Assembly: GCF_030551255.1 (NCBI RefSeq) | Contig: NZ_CP130630.1 | Location: 248,001-312,000 of the forward strand | Source: Streptomyces sp. NL15-2K | Lineage (GTDB): Bacteria > Actinomycetota > Actinomycetes > Streptomycetales > Streptomycetaceae | Direction: 5' to 3' | Length of the DNA stretch: 64,000 nucleotides | Shown here: in pieces, positions 35,997 to 44,746 of the stretch | Layout of the letters: each line of letters starts with the position of its first letter | Position numbering within the stretch: position 1 is the stretch's first letter | Translations under genes and position numbers: made by a program | The notes under the pieces: model-generated | Database searches by the model: none | Seen by the model: only the letters and a program-made list of their open reading frames with translations | What the model was told of the DNA's origin: nothing

Positions 35997-36848
35997 ATGA
36001 CGGGCACACAGATCCGGCGGATCGCGGCGATGGGAAGCTCGTACGCTGCGGGTCCCGGCATCGAGCCGGTCGCCGACCGCCGGGCGAACCGCTCGGCGCG
36101 GAACTACCCGCACCTGCTGGCCGAACGGCTCGGTGCCGAACTCACGGACCTCACCGTGAGCGGAGCGACCACCGACACGATCACCACCACCCCCCAACGC
36201 GTGCTGCTCCACACCTTTCCGCCCCAGCTGGCCGGTCTGCCGGAGGACGCCGACCTGGTGACGATCACCGCCGGTGGCAACGACCTCGGCTACATCGGCA
36301 GCATGTTGCGGCTGGGCGTGGCGGGCCGGTTCTCTGCCCACACCCTCTTCCGGCCGCTGGGCACCGCACTGAAGCGGAAGAGCGTGCCGCGACCGTCGGA
36401 GGCCGACGTCGAACGGGCGGCGGCCGGTCTCGTCCTCATCGTGGAGGAAACGCGACGCAGAGTCGAGCGCGCGCGGGTGCTCCTGGTCGACTACCTCACG
36501 GTCGTCGGACCCGACACCCGCCACAGCCGCGCGACACCCTTCGAGGCAGCGACTCTGGAGGAGTTCCGCCGACTGGGCGACCAGGTCGCCGACGTCTTCA
36601 CCCGCGCCGCCGCCCGCTCCGGGGCGGAACTCGTCGCGATGCGGCCGCGCAGCCAGGAACACGCTCTCGGATCGACCGAACCATGGGTGACCGGACTCCC
36701 CGAACGACTTCGCCCTTCCACCGTCGTCGGAGCCTTCCATCCCAACAGCGCCGGAATGCGCGCTGTGGCGGACGCGATCGCCGAGCACCTGCAAGGGCCC
36801 GAGAGGGAGCAGGGGCCAGCAGGCGACAGGCTGCCTCGTCATTCCTGA
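35997..36848 (+). CDS. SGNH/GDSL-family hydrolase
   Basis: The ATG at 35997 has GGAGG 8 nt upstream. The 283-residue product shows SGNH blocks: the nucleophile in IAAMGSSYAAG (block I, GSS instead of GDS), a glycine in TVSGATTD (block II), ITAGGNDLGYIG (block III, Asn), and the late GAFHPNSAGMRAVADAI (block V, His). There is no clear signal peptide, so it could be cytosolic. Likely an esterase or lipase of unknown substrate. It stands alone, after the mdcH remnant. Confidence 0.9.
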   Translation: MTGTQIRRIAAMGSSYAAGPGIEPVADRRANRSARNYPHLLAERLGAELTDLTVSGATTDTITTTPQRVLLHTFPPQLAGLPEDADLVTITAGGNDLGYIGSMLRLGVAGRFSAHTLFRPLGTALKRKSVPRPSEADVERAAAGLVLIVEETRRRVERARVLLVDYLTVVGPDTRHSRATPFEAATLEEFRRLGDQVADVFTRAAARSGAELVAMRPRSQEHALGSTEPWVTGLPERLRPSTVVGAFHPNSAGMRAVADAIAEHLQGPEREQGPAGDRLPRHS

Positions 36849-37084
36849 TGACGGGGCCTGGGAGCTTCTGTACTCGATTGCCGGGGGCGAATTCCGGTCG
36901 GCTGTCCCGCTCGCGGTGGCACCGGGCAGGGCTGCCGCGCCGATACGGGCTTACCGCGAGTCAAGCCGGCGGGCTCGGGCCGGTGGCCTCTGCCGCGGCT
37001 CATGTCGGCGTCGGTTGAAGTCGCCTTCTGGACCACTTGCAGTGGCGGGGCCACGGAAGGGCACCGACACCGCGATCAGGCCGC

Positions 37085-37530
37085 AGCCCGTAGAGCCGCA
37101 CGACTTCGGCAAGGTCGGCCGGCGGGTGCGGGCTGGTTGCGGAGTGCGGGGCGTCGGGGTGTAGCGGGTTGGTGGCCAGGTACCAGGTCGTTTTCTCCGG
37201 CAGGAGGCGCGGGTCGGTGGTGGCCACGACCAGGCGGCAGGGGCTGTCGGGGCCGTAGCCGCCCAGGCGGGCATCGGCGGCCCACCAGGTCTCGGTGTGC
37301 CCGTCGCGGAAGTGGTGTTCGATGGGCCGCCAGTCATCCCGATGGTCGGGGTCGGTGTCGGCCAGTGCACGGGCGGCGTCGATCGGGGTGTGCGGCAAAT
37401 CGGTACGGGCCCAGGTGCCGCGGTGCGTTTTGAGCGCGACGACGTAGGGCAGGCCGACGTCGCGCAGGGCGAAGTACCAGCCGTCGCTCGGCCGAACGGA
37501 CTGACTCCCGCTCGACGGCGACGGCGGCGC
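37085..37530 (-). pseudogene. IS701-family transposase fragment
   Basis: The frame reads DGWYFALRDVGLPYVVALK, RDGHTETWWAADARLGGYG, RLVVATTDPRLLP, TWYLATNPLHP and ADLAEVVRLYGLR. This is the middle to late part of the IS701-type DDE transposase. Sequence after LYGLR, where the catalytic region with VEQ-YK is expected, is replaced by unrelated sequence. Both ends are lost. Confidence 0.85.
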
Positions 37531-37559
37531 GGCGGCCCGGCGCCTGGACACCAGTGCAG

Positions 37560-38004
37560 GGGGCCGCACCGCGGGGCCCGAAGGCGCTGATCCACAGGGG
37601 CACGTCGATGGGCCGGGGGGCCGCGAGGCCGGAGGACTGAAGCATGCGTGCCGGTCTGCCGTCCAGTACGGCGGTCTCGCCCGCCAGAAGCCGACGCAAG
37701 GCGCCGACGAAGTCGCCGAAGGGGCCAAGTCGCATCAGGGCTTGGCCCAGAGCCAGGCGGGCGGTGAAACCGGTGCCGAAGCAGACCCGGAAGCGGCCCG
37801 GCGCCAGGCGGGCGACGGTGGCGATGGCGGACGCCATGGCCATCACGGATCGCTGCTCAGGAACGAGGACCGCCGTGGGGAGCCCGATGCGGGTCGTACG
37901 CCGGGCGGCGAGCGCAAGGTGGACGAAGGGGTCCTCCCACAGAGGTGCGGAATCGTAGCTCCACATCCGGGCGTAGCCGAGTTCCTCCGGTACGTGCTCC
38001 GGGC
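37560..38004 (-). pseudogene. Luciferase-like monooxygenase (LLM) fragment
   Basis: About 148 residues of an F420/FMN-dependent luciferase-like oxidoreductase: EELGYARMWSYDSAPLWEDPF, ARRTTRIGLPTAVLVP and LAPGRFRVCFGTGFTA. The extreme N-terminus is missing at the response regulator's stop. The C-terminal half is replaced by IS701 sequence near 37560. An open frame of 210 codons spans the chimera by chance. Confidence 0.8.
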
Positions 38005-38658
38005 TTACGGACGGGCGAGTCCGGTGCGGTAGGCGATGACGACGAGTTGGGCTCGGTCACGGGCGTGGAGTTTGTTCATCGCGCGTTGGACGTGCGTGCG
38101 TACGGTGTACGGACTGACGAAGAGTTGCTCGGCGATTTCGGTGTTGTCCTTGCCTTCGGCGACCAGGGTGACCACTTCGGATTCGCGGGTGGTGAGCGCG
38201 TCCAGCTTGGCTGCCGGGAGGGGGTCGGGAGTGGCGATGAAGCGTCTGATCAATGTCCTGGTGGCAGCGGGTGACAGCAGGGCGTCACCGGCGGCGACGG
38301 TGCGGATGCCTTCGAGGAGGGTCTCGGCGGAGACGTCCTTGCCGAGGAATCCACTGGCGCCGGCGCGCAGTGCCTGGGCGACGTGTTCGTCCGTCTCGAA
38401 GGTGGTGAGGATCAGGACGCGGGTGGCGGTCAGGTCGGGGTCGCCGCAGATGGCGTTCGTGGCGGCGAGGCCGTCCACGCGGGGCATGCGGATGTCCATC
38501 AGGACGATGTCGGGATGGTGGGTCCGGGCCTCGGCGAGGGCTTGTTCTCCGTCGGCGGCTTCGGCAACCACCTCCATGTCGGGGTGCGTGTCGATGAGGG
38601 TGCGGAACGTCGTGCGCAGCAGGGCTTGGTCGTCGGCGAGCAGAATGCGGATGGGCAT
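38005..38658 (-). CDS. LuxR/NarL-family response regulator
   Basis: The product has 217 residues. The receiver domain has ILLADDQALLR, phosphoacceptor Asp55 (VLMDIRMP), LTTFETDEHV and GFLGKDVS (lysine). The C-terminal LuxR domain has LTTRESEVVTLVAEGKDNTEIAEQLFVSPYTVRTH (residues ~150-185). It starts 16 bp after the kinase stop. Confidence 0.94.
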   Translation of the reverse strand: MPIRILLADDQALLRTTFRTLIDTHPDMEVVAEAADGEQALAEARTHHPDIVLMDIRMPRVDGLAATNAICGDPDLTATRVLILTTFETDEHVAQALRAGASGFLGKDVSAETLLEGIRTVAAGDALLSPAATRTLIRRFIATPDPLPAAKLDALTTRESEVVTLVAEGKDNTEIAEQLFVSPYTVRTHVQRAMNKLHARDRAQLVVIAYRTGLARP

Positions 38659-38674
38659 GGGTTTCCTGGTGTGG

Positions 38675-39859
38675 TCAGGGCTTCGTCGGCAGGTCGGTGG
38701 TGACGGTGAAGCCGCCTTCGGGGCGGTGTGCGGCCTGGAAGCGGCCGCCTGCCGAGTGGGCGCGCTCCCGCATGCCGATGAGGCCGAAGCCGCGGTCTGA
38801 GGGCCCCGAGGCGTAGGCCGGCTGGGAAGGGCTCGCGTCGTTGGTGACGGTGATGGTGAGGCGTTCGGCGTGGTAGGTCAGCCACACCTGGGCGGTGTGG
38901 ACGACGGCGTGCTTGGTGACGTTGGTGAGTGCCTCTTGCACGATGCGGTAAGCGGTCAGGTCCGTCCCCGAGGACAGCGGACGCTGCTCGCCCTCGACGG
39001 TGACCTGGACATCGAGTCCGGCGGTATGGAACGCGGCTACGAGGTCGGGCAGTTGGTCCAGTCCGGGGGCCGGTTCCAGGAGGTCGGGGTCGTCGGGTTG
39101 TCTGAGCAGGGTCACGGCTGCCTTCATTTCGCGCAGAGCGTTGGCGGTGGTGTCGGCGAGTCCGGTGAGTACCTCCTGTGCCTGTTCCGGGTGGGTTCGG
39201 GTCAGGTAGGCGGCGGTGCCGGCCTGGGCGTTGGCCACGGTCAGGTGGTGGGCGACGACGTCGTGAAGTTCGCGGGCGATACGGACGCGTTCTTCGGCCA
39301 CGCGGTGGCGGGCCTCTTCTTCTCGGGTGTGTTCGGCGTATTCGGCGCGGGCCTGGACGGCTCCCAGGTAGGCGTGGCGCAGGCGGGCGGCCGAGCCGAG
39401 GGCCACGGGCAGCAGGAGGCAGAAGAGAGGGTTGAGGGTGGTGAGTGGCCAGGGGTGGTGGTAGCGGTTGGCGAACAGCGCGGTTGCCACGATCAGCGTG
39501 ATGACGGCGAGGCAGTACAGGTAGGTGGTCTTCCGGGGGGTCCGGACGGCCAGTTCATACATGGCGGCCATGACGGGTGCCAGAAGCAGGGGGGTGATCA
39601 GGTAACCGGTGCCTGCGGCGGCGCTGGCGCACACGGCGCTGAACACGACGACTGTGCGGGGATGGCTCCGGCGCCACAGCAGGGCTAGCGAGGCGGCGAA
39701 GGCCAAGGGGACGCCGGGGAGCCAGCCGAGCTGGTCGTCGGCGTAGGGAAGGCTGCTGTAGAGCGTGGCCGGGCCGCAGGCGGCGCACAGCAGTGCGATC
39801 AGGGCCGCCTCGGTCAGGCGGCGGTGGCCGCGGGCGTACTGCTGCCAGCTGATCGTCAT
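38675..39859 (-). CDS. Two-component sensor histidine kinase, HisKA_3 family
   Basis: The product has 394 residues. Five to six membrane helices lie in the first ~165 residues. A coiled linker is followed by RIARELHDVVAHHL with His199 as the phosphorylation site, and the ATPase domain (VQEALTNVTKHA, then GFGLIGMRERA). It pairs with the downstream LuxR-type regulator. A terminator separates it from the MMPL gene upstream. The arrangement resembles systems that sense envelope stress or drugs, but the signal is unknown. Confidence 0.93.
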   Translation of the reverse strand: MTISWQQYARGHRRLTEAALIALLCAACGPATLYSSLPYADDQLGWLPGVPLAFAASLALLWRRSHPRTVVVFSAVCASAAAGTGYLITPLLLAPVMAAMYELAVRTPRKTTYLYCLAVITLIVATALFANRYHHPWPLTTLNPLFCLLLPVALGSAARLRHAYLGAVQARAEYAEHTREEEARHRVAEERVRIARELHDVVAHHLTVANAQAGTAAYLTRTHPEQAQEVLTGLADTTANALREMKAAVTLLRQPDDPDLLEPAPGLDQLPDLVAAFHTAGLDVQVTVEGEQRPLSSGTDLTAYRIVQEALTNVTKHAVVHTAQVWLTYHAERLTITVTNDASPSQPAYASGPSDRGFGLIGMRERAHSAGGRFQAAHRPEGGFTVTTDLPTKP

Positions 39860-39922
39860 GCGGCGCTCCGGAGGTGGGGGTGCTCAGGGAACATGGTGGG
39901 TGCGGAGGGACCGGGAGGGCCA

Positions 39923-39955
39923 GCGGGCCCGCCGCAATGTTCGCGGCGGGCCCGC
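39923..39955 (-). terminator. Hairpin after the MMPL gene
   Basis: GCGGGCCCGCCGC and GCGGCGGGCCCGC form a perfect 13-bp stem around a 7-nt loop, 24 bp after the MMPL stop and 64 bp before the kinase start. It separates the two transcripts. Confidence 0.8.
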
Positions 39956-39979
39956 ACCATTCGGCGATGGCGGGTTGGT

Positions 39980-42223
39980 TCAGCGCCGGGCGGTCTCCCG
40001 TTCGGCCGGTACAGACAGTGCCTGGGTGTCGGTGTCGACGGGCTTGCCGGTCAGGGACGCTCCTTCGATATCGACGTTGGGCAGGATCCGGTCGAGCCGG
40101 CGCGGCAGCCACCACGCCCGTTCACCGAGCAGTGCCAGTACGGCCGGCACGAGCGCCATGCGCACGACGAAGGCATCGAACAGGACCGCGGTCGCGAGTC
40201 CGAACCCGATCATTTTGATCATGGATTCCTGGGCCCCGACGAATCCGGAGAACACCGCCATCATGATCAGTGCAGCGGCCACCACGACCCGAGAGCTGTA
40301 GCGGAACCCGGTGACCACAGCCTGCGCGGGACGCTCACCGTGAGCGTAAGCCTCGCGCATCCGGGAGACGAGGAAGACCTCGTAGTCCATGGCCAGGCCG
40401 AAGACGATACCCACAAGGAAGATCGGCATCAGACTCATGATCGGCCCGGTCTGCTCCACGCCCAGAGGGTCGGCGGCCCAGCCCCACTGGAAGACAGCGA
40501 CCACCGCGCCCAGGGAGGCCAGGACGGAGAGCAGGAAGCCAAGGGCTGCCTTCAGGGGCACGAGCAGTGAGCGGAAGACCACCATCAGGAGCAGGATCGC
40601 CAGACCGACCACGACCACCAGATAGGGCACCAGGGCGTCCTGCATCTTCTGGGAGACGTCGATGTTCATGGCGGTGGAGCCGGTGACGTAGAACGTCGCG
40701 CCAGTTGCCTGCTCGCTCACACTGCGCTCACCGCGCAACGTGTGTACCAGGTCCTTGGTCGTCTCACTGGTCGGCGCGGTGGACGGCACCGCGGAGAGCA
40801 CAGCGGTGCTGCCCGCCTCGTCGAAGCGCGGTGGGGAGACAGACACCACGCCTGCGGTATCGGCGACCTGGGCGGAGATCTTGGCGATCGCCGCCTTGGG
40901 GTCAGTAGCCTTCTGGGCGTCGACGACCACGGTCAGCGGGCCGTTGAATCCCGGCCCGAAACCCTCGGCCAGCGCGTCGTAGGCGCGGCGTTCCGTGGTG
41001 GCGGTGGACTTCACCTCGTCGCCCGGCATGCCCATCTGGAGGTCCAGCGCGGGCAGCGCCACCACCCCCAGACCGATGACCGAGGCGAGCAGCACCGGCA
41101 CGGGGCGGCGTAGCACGAAGCGTGCCCAGCGCACACCGCCGTTCTCCTTCGCCGCACGCTGCGGGCGACGGGCGGTGCCCTTGCGGTCGCGGCGTGAAAG
41201 GACGGCGTTGGGCCAGAAGCCGAGCAGCGCCGGGACCAGGGTCAGCGCGATCAGTACGGCGATGACCACCGCTCCGGCCGCGGCCAGACCCATCTTCGTC
41301 AGCATCGGGACGCCGACCACCGACAGGCCGGCCAGCGCGATCACGACCGTCAACCCGGCGAACACCACTGCCGAGCCCGCCGTGCCCACAGCACGGCTCG
41401 TTGCCTCGTGTGGGGTATGGCCGGCAGCGCGTTCCTCCCGGTAGCGGGACACGACGAACAGGGCGTAGTCGATACCGACCGCGAGACCCAGCATCGAGGC
41501 CAGGGCGCCAGTGGTCCCGGACAGTCCCAGCGCACTGGACAGAGCGATGATGGACGTCATTCCGATGCCGACACCGAGCACCGCTGTCAGCAGCGGCAGT
41601 CCGGCCGCAGCCATCGACCCGAAGGTGATCAGCAGGACGACGGCGGCGAGCACGATGCCTACCACCTCGCTCGTCCCGCCGGCGGCCGGCTGCTCAGCCA
41701 GCGCGTTGCCGCCCACCTCGACCGTCAGCCCGGCGTCCCGGGCCTGGTCGAGCACTTCCTGCAGATGGTTCTTCGAGGCGTCGGTGAGGTCGGTGGCCGT
41801 CACCTTGTACGTGACAGTCGCATAAGCAGTCGAGGCGTCCTTGCTCACCGCGGAAGCCTGGAAGGGATTCACCACACCGGCGATCTGACTGCCCGAGTCC
41901 GCCTGGTCGACGAAGTCGTCGATCACCGCGCGGTTGTCGGCTGCGGTGATCCTCTCTCCGTCCGGGGCGACGAATACGATCCGGGCACTGGCGCCGTTCG
42001 CGGCGGTTCCAGGAAACCGCTGTTCCATCAGGTCGAAGGCCTTCTGCGCCTCGATGCCCGGCATGGACTGCGAGTCCTCCGGGGCGTCGGCGGCCGTGGC
42101 GGCCCCGAAACCGGCGACAGCGAGGACCGCCACCCACAGCAAGGTCACCGTCCAGCGCCGATGAAAGGCCAAACGGCCAACGTGATACAAGAAATTAGCC
42201 ACGGGAGGAAGCACGCTCCACAT
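39980..42223 (-). CDS. MMPL/RND-family transporter
   Basis: This 747-residue protein has the duplicated RND layout. There is one N-terminal helix (TVTLLWVAVLAVAGFG), an extracytoplasmic loop of ~150 residues, and then five or six helices with SMLGLAVGIDYALFVVSRYREE (the proton-relay-like GIDY/F motif). A second helix pair and loop follow, with the equivalent GIVFGLAMDYEVFLVSRMREAY. MMPL proteins of actinomycetes export lipids, siderophores or drugs. The adjacent two-component system probably controls it. Confidence 0.93.
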   Translation of the reverse strand: MWSVLPPVANFLYHVGRLAFHRRWTVTLLWVAVLAVAGFGAATAADAPEDSQSMPGIEAQKAFDLMEQRFPGTAANGASARIVFVAPDGERITAADNRAVIDDFVDQADSGSQIAGVVNPFQASAVSKDASTAYATVTYKVTATDLTDASKNHLQEVLDQARDAGLTVEVGGNALAEQPAAGGTSEVVGIVLAAVVLLITFGSMAAAGLPLLTAVLGVGIGMTSIIALSSALGLSGTTGALASMLGLAVGIDYALFVVSRYREERAAGHTPHEATSRAVGTAGSAVVFAGLTVVIALAGLSVVGVPMLTKMGLAAAGAVVIAVLIALTLVPALLGFWPNAVLSRRDRKGTARRPQRAAKENGGVRWARFVLRRPVPVLLASVIGLGVVALPALDLQMGMPGDEVKSTATTERRAYDALAEGFGPGFNGPLTVVVDAQKATDPKAAIAKISAQVADTAGVVSVSPPRFDEAGSTAVLSAVPSTAPTSETTKDLVHTLRGERSVSEQATGATFYVTGSTAMNIDVSQKMQDALVPYLVVVVGLAILLLMVVFRSLLVPLKAALGFLLSVLASLGAVVAVFQWGWAADPLGVEQTGPIMSLMPIFLVGIVFGLAMDYEVFLVSRMREAYAHGERPAQAVVTGFRYSSRVVVAAALIMMAVFSGFVGAQESMIKMIGFGLATAVLFDAFVVRMALVPAVLALLGERAWWLPRRLDRILPNVDIEGASLTGKPVDTDTQALSVPAERETARR

Positions 42224-42447
42224 TCAGATTCGGGTACCCAACCACCCTCCCCTGCCAGCCCCGCCACGTCGTCGTGCACATGCTGGCCTTCTCCCGTAGT
42301 GCCAGCGCAGTACACATCGGCCATCCACTGATGCGAGAAGACCACGTCATGGCCCCTACCAGTGCCCAGCAGAGGACATACGAACGAGAAGGTCGTGCAG
42401 CTATCGGCCACACAGGGGCGACATCAGGAGGGCAGGGCCCTGCCTGG

Positions 42448-42844
42448 TCAGCGCACCGCCCGCGGCTTGCGCCACGGCGCCAATGCCGTCGATACCGCGG
42501 TGAACAGGCCCACCTTGCGAACCGTCTCGGCAACAGCACCGCCCCGGCCTGCGAGACCCCCAGCCACCGCCCTCGATGCGGACACATGCGTACAACCCGA
42601 TACGCTTACCCACCTGCAGAGTGCTTCTTCCCGTGCAGGCAACAGCACCCTGGACAAGCCGCATAATGCCGCACAGCGCGACCAGGGTGTCCATGCTCAT
42701 CCGCTGGGGCGGCTGTGTCACCAAGCGGTAGACCTGCTCACGCGACAGGGTCACGCCACGTTCTGCCAGGAGCGGCACCAGGTCCGACGTCTGAAACATC
42801 TGGTGCTCGGCCATCGTGGCCCGCAGACACCACTCCTATCCCAT
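42448..42844 (-). pseudogene. Integrase-linked XRE/HTH regulator, nonsense and frameshift
   Basis: Read from the ATG at 42844, the gene is MG, then TAG, then EWCLRATMAEHQMFQTSDLVP and SREQVYRLVTQPPQRMSMDTLVALC. This is the small Cro/CI-type helix-turn-helix protein that usually follows tyrosine integrases in actinomycetes. Codon 3 is a stop where related proteins have tyrosine or similar. The C-terminal end after LVALCGIM is also out of frame. Translation from the ATG at 42814 could still yield the HTH core. Confidence 0.75.
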
Positions 42845-42852
42845 CTTCTTGA

Positions 42853-42983
42853 TCATTTAAGATCCCAGTCGTCACCCAGCCGGCGCCTCAGCGAAGCTTC
42901 CAGGAGCTGGTTCCGGTACTCCTCAGAGACGCCCATGTAGATGGCCGTCGTAGACGCGTGGGTATGTCCCACCTGCTGCTGGA
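42853..42983 (-). pseudogene. Tyrosine integrase, 3' end (displaced)
   Basis: The frame reads QQQVGHTHASTTAIYMGVSEEY and ends RRRLGDDWDLK. It contains the last catalytic His/Trp position (GH) and the nucleophile tyrosine (IYMG). The rest of the gene lies 5.2 kb away at 48215-49128, beyond the Tn554-type element. Confidence 0.88.
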
Positions 42984-43166
42984 TTATCTTGAGTCCGGGC
43001 AGGCTTCGTGCCTGTGACCTTGGCGTTCGCGTTGAGGACGCTGTTGTCGAGGCGGAGTTGGCAGCCGCGTTCCCGTAGCGGATAGCTGACTGATCGTTAT
43101 CAGGGCGAGACGCGCTGCTGCGGTTCCTGATGGGGTGGCTCATCTCCGGGCGGCTGGTGCTGGAGT

Positions 43167-44339
43167 TCACGAGGTTGCGGGTCCTGACGAGGGGTGGCGG
43201 GGCTGCCCGAGTTCCTGATCGCGTTCGCGGGCCGCGGCCTGCTGCTGAGCGCGGTAACGGTGGAGTGCCGGCTGGTCGCCGAGGTGTTCGGCAGCCGCGA
43301 TTGCGGCGTCGAGGACTCCGTCCATCCAGAGCCGAGGAATCCCGTGCAGGTCCTGCTCGCTGGCGGCGAGCAGTCGGTGCGCTGTTGAGTCGTCGGGTGC
43401 GATCGGGACGAGGAGGAAGCACTCCTTGACGAAATGCCGCCATATTCCCTGGTCGAAGCCCTGCTTGTCGGGAGGCAGGCTGCGCTGGGCCTCCTGAAGT
43501 GTTTGCCGTGTGCCCGTGTAGTCGTCGGTTCGGCGTTGCAGCCGAGCAAGGGTGAGAAGTTTGCTCACCCTTGCTCCTGACCACGACGAATCACTGATCG
43601 CGACGGCTTCTTTCTGTACTTCCACGGCTTCGGCGAGGTAGCCGAGCTGAGCGAGGTGGAACTGCAGTGTGTTGAGCGTGTCGCCGGTTCGGGGCTCACC
43701 TGCCGCCCATTCGGTCATGAAGAGGCGGGACACCTCGCGCTCGCCGAGGCGCGCGGCGTGGTGGGCCCACGACTTGAGTCCTTCGTCGGCCGGATCGGAA
43801 GGGAATCGTGTGCCTTGCCGGTCCAGCCATTCCTCGACGGCGGCATCGGTATGCCGGGGCGATGTGATGTCGCCCAGGATGCGTGCGCGGTCGGGGTGGG
43901 AGCTGGCTCGCACCGTCTCCGTGGCGGCGGCGATGCCTGCGGTGAGGAGATGATAGAGGTGGTAGCCCAGCGCCGTATCGAAGCTGATGTTCTTGGCGTC
44001 CCAGTGCAGCCAAAGGTCCTCCGCCTGCCGGTGTTCGGCGACCAGGAATCCCGCCAGGGTTAGGTCGGGGGCCATGCCCCAGGGGACGGCCTCGCGGTAG
44101 TACGTGGTCTGCTGCTGGAGCAGGAAGCGCAGGAGCGGCAGGTCCTGGGGGCGGCGGTCGTATTGCAGTGCCCACAGAACGGCGAAGCGGGCCGCTCTGT
44201 TGCGGTCGGCCACGGGACCCTCGTCGGTAACCTGGGCGCAGTAGGCCAGGTCTGCCCACATCGTCGAGTCCTGCCGTGCTCGTTCGAGGGCGCTTCTGGG
44301 TCTGCGCAGGAGCCGGTCCTGCTCTTCGGCGGTACTCAT
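43167..44339 (-). CDS. Tn554-type cargo protein of unknown function, TPR-like
   Basis: This 390-residue protein starts within the stop of the tnpC-like gene (ATGA), with GAAGGGAAG before it, so it is expressed with the recombinases. It is mostly alpha-helical, with TPR-like helix pairs in the middle (LNTLQFHLAQLGYLAEAVEVQ, then LLTLARLQRRTDDYTGTRQTLQEAQ). Trp-rich stretches (LWLHWDAKNISFDTALGYHLYHL) stand out in the first half. There is no signal peptide, membrane helix or catalytic motif. I do not recognise it. A role in target choice, immunity or host takeover is possible but unsupported. Confidence 0.82.
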   Translation of the reverse strand: MSTAEEQDRLLRRPRSALERARQDSTMWADLAYCAQVTDEGPVADRNRAARFAVLWALQYDRRPQDLPLLRFLLQQQTTYYREAVPWGMAPDLTLAGFLVAEHRQAEDLWLHWDAKNISFDTALGYHLYHLLTAGIAAATETVRASSHPDRARILGDITSPRHTDAAVEEWLDRQGTRFPSDPADEGLKSWAHHAARLGEREVSRLFMTEWAAGEPRTGDTLNTLQFHLAQLGYLAEAVEVQKEAVAISDSSWSGARVSKLLTLARLQRRTDDYTGTRQTLQEAQRSLPPDKQGFDQGIWRHFVKECFLLVPIAPDDSTAHRLLAASEQDLHGIPRLWMDGVLDAAIAAAEHLGDQPALHRYRAQQQAAARERDQELGQPRHPSSGPATS

Positions 44340-44746
44340 TGTCTTCCCTTCGCTTGTTCTTTCGTGATTCTTTCTGCTCGTTGCTCGCCCAGTGCGCCGG
44401 CGAGTTGGTCGCGGAGTCGCCGGTTCTCCTCGGTGAGCTGCCGGACACGGGTGTTCGCGGCTTCGAGCCGCCGCAGCAGAGAGGCGTCGGAGGTCCGTTG
44501 GCGAGCCGGAACTGGAGACACGGGTCCTCGGTGGTGTGCCGCTCGCAGGCGTTCGACTTCAGCCCGCAGGTCCGGCTGGGCATAGAGCCAGGACCTGGAC
44601 ACTCCGGCCTGATTCGCGACGGTCTCGAAGGTGACCGGCTCGCCCGCTGCGTCGAGAGTGCGGAGGGCCTGGACGGCCTTGGCGCGGGTGTACTCGCTGC
44701 GGCGGCGGGCTGCGTCGACGATGTGCTGGCTGTTGTCAGCTCGCAT
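44336..44746 (-). CDS. tnpC-like: TnpC-like accessory protein (DUF6262 family)
   Basis: The product has 136 residues. Residues ~1-65 look like a helix-turn-helix (ARRRSEYTRAKAVQAL, then TFETVANQAGVSRSWLY). Residues ~90-125 form a coiled coil (RRLEAANTRVRQLTEENRRLRDQL). This matches the DUF6262 protein commonly found with paired tyrosine recombinases, the counterpart of Tn554 TnpC, which helps transposition. It overlaps the tnpB-like gene by 11 bp. Confidence 0.87.
   Translation of the reverse strand: MRADNSQHIVDAARRRSEYTRAKAVQALRTLDAAGEPVTFETVANQAGVSRSWLYAQPDLRAEVERLRAAHHRGPVSPVPARQRTSDASLLRRLEAANTRVRQLTEENRRLRDQLAGALGEQRAERITKEQAKGRQ

Noticed and set aside
42853..43584. 243-codon open frame on the minus strand ending in integrase sequence
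   Set aside because: Only the last ~43 codons are integrase. The rest is antisense-phase sequence of the 390-aa cargo gene and transposon end.
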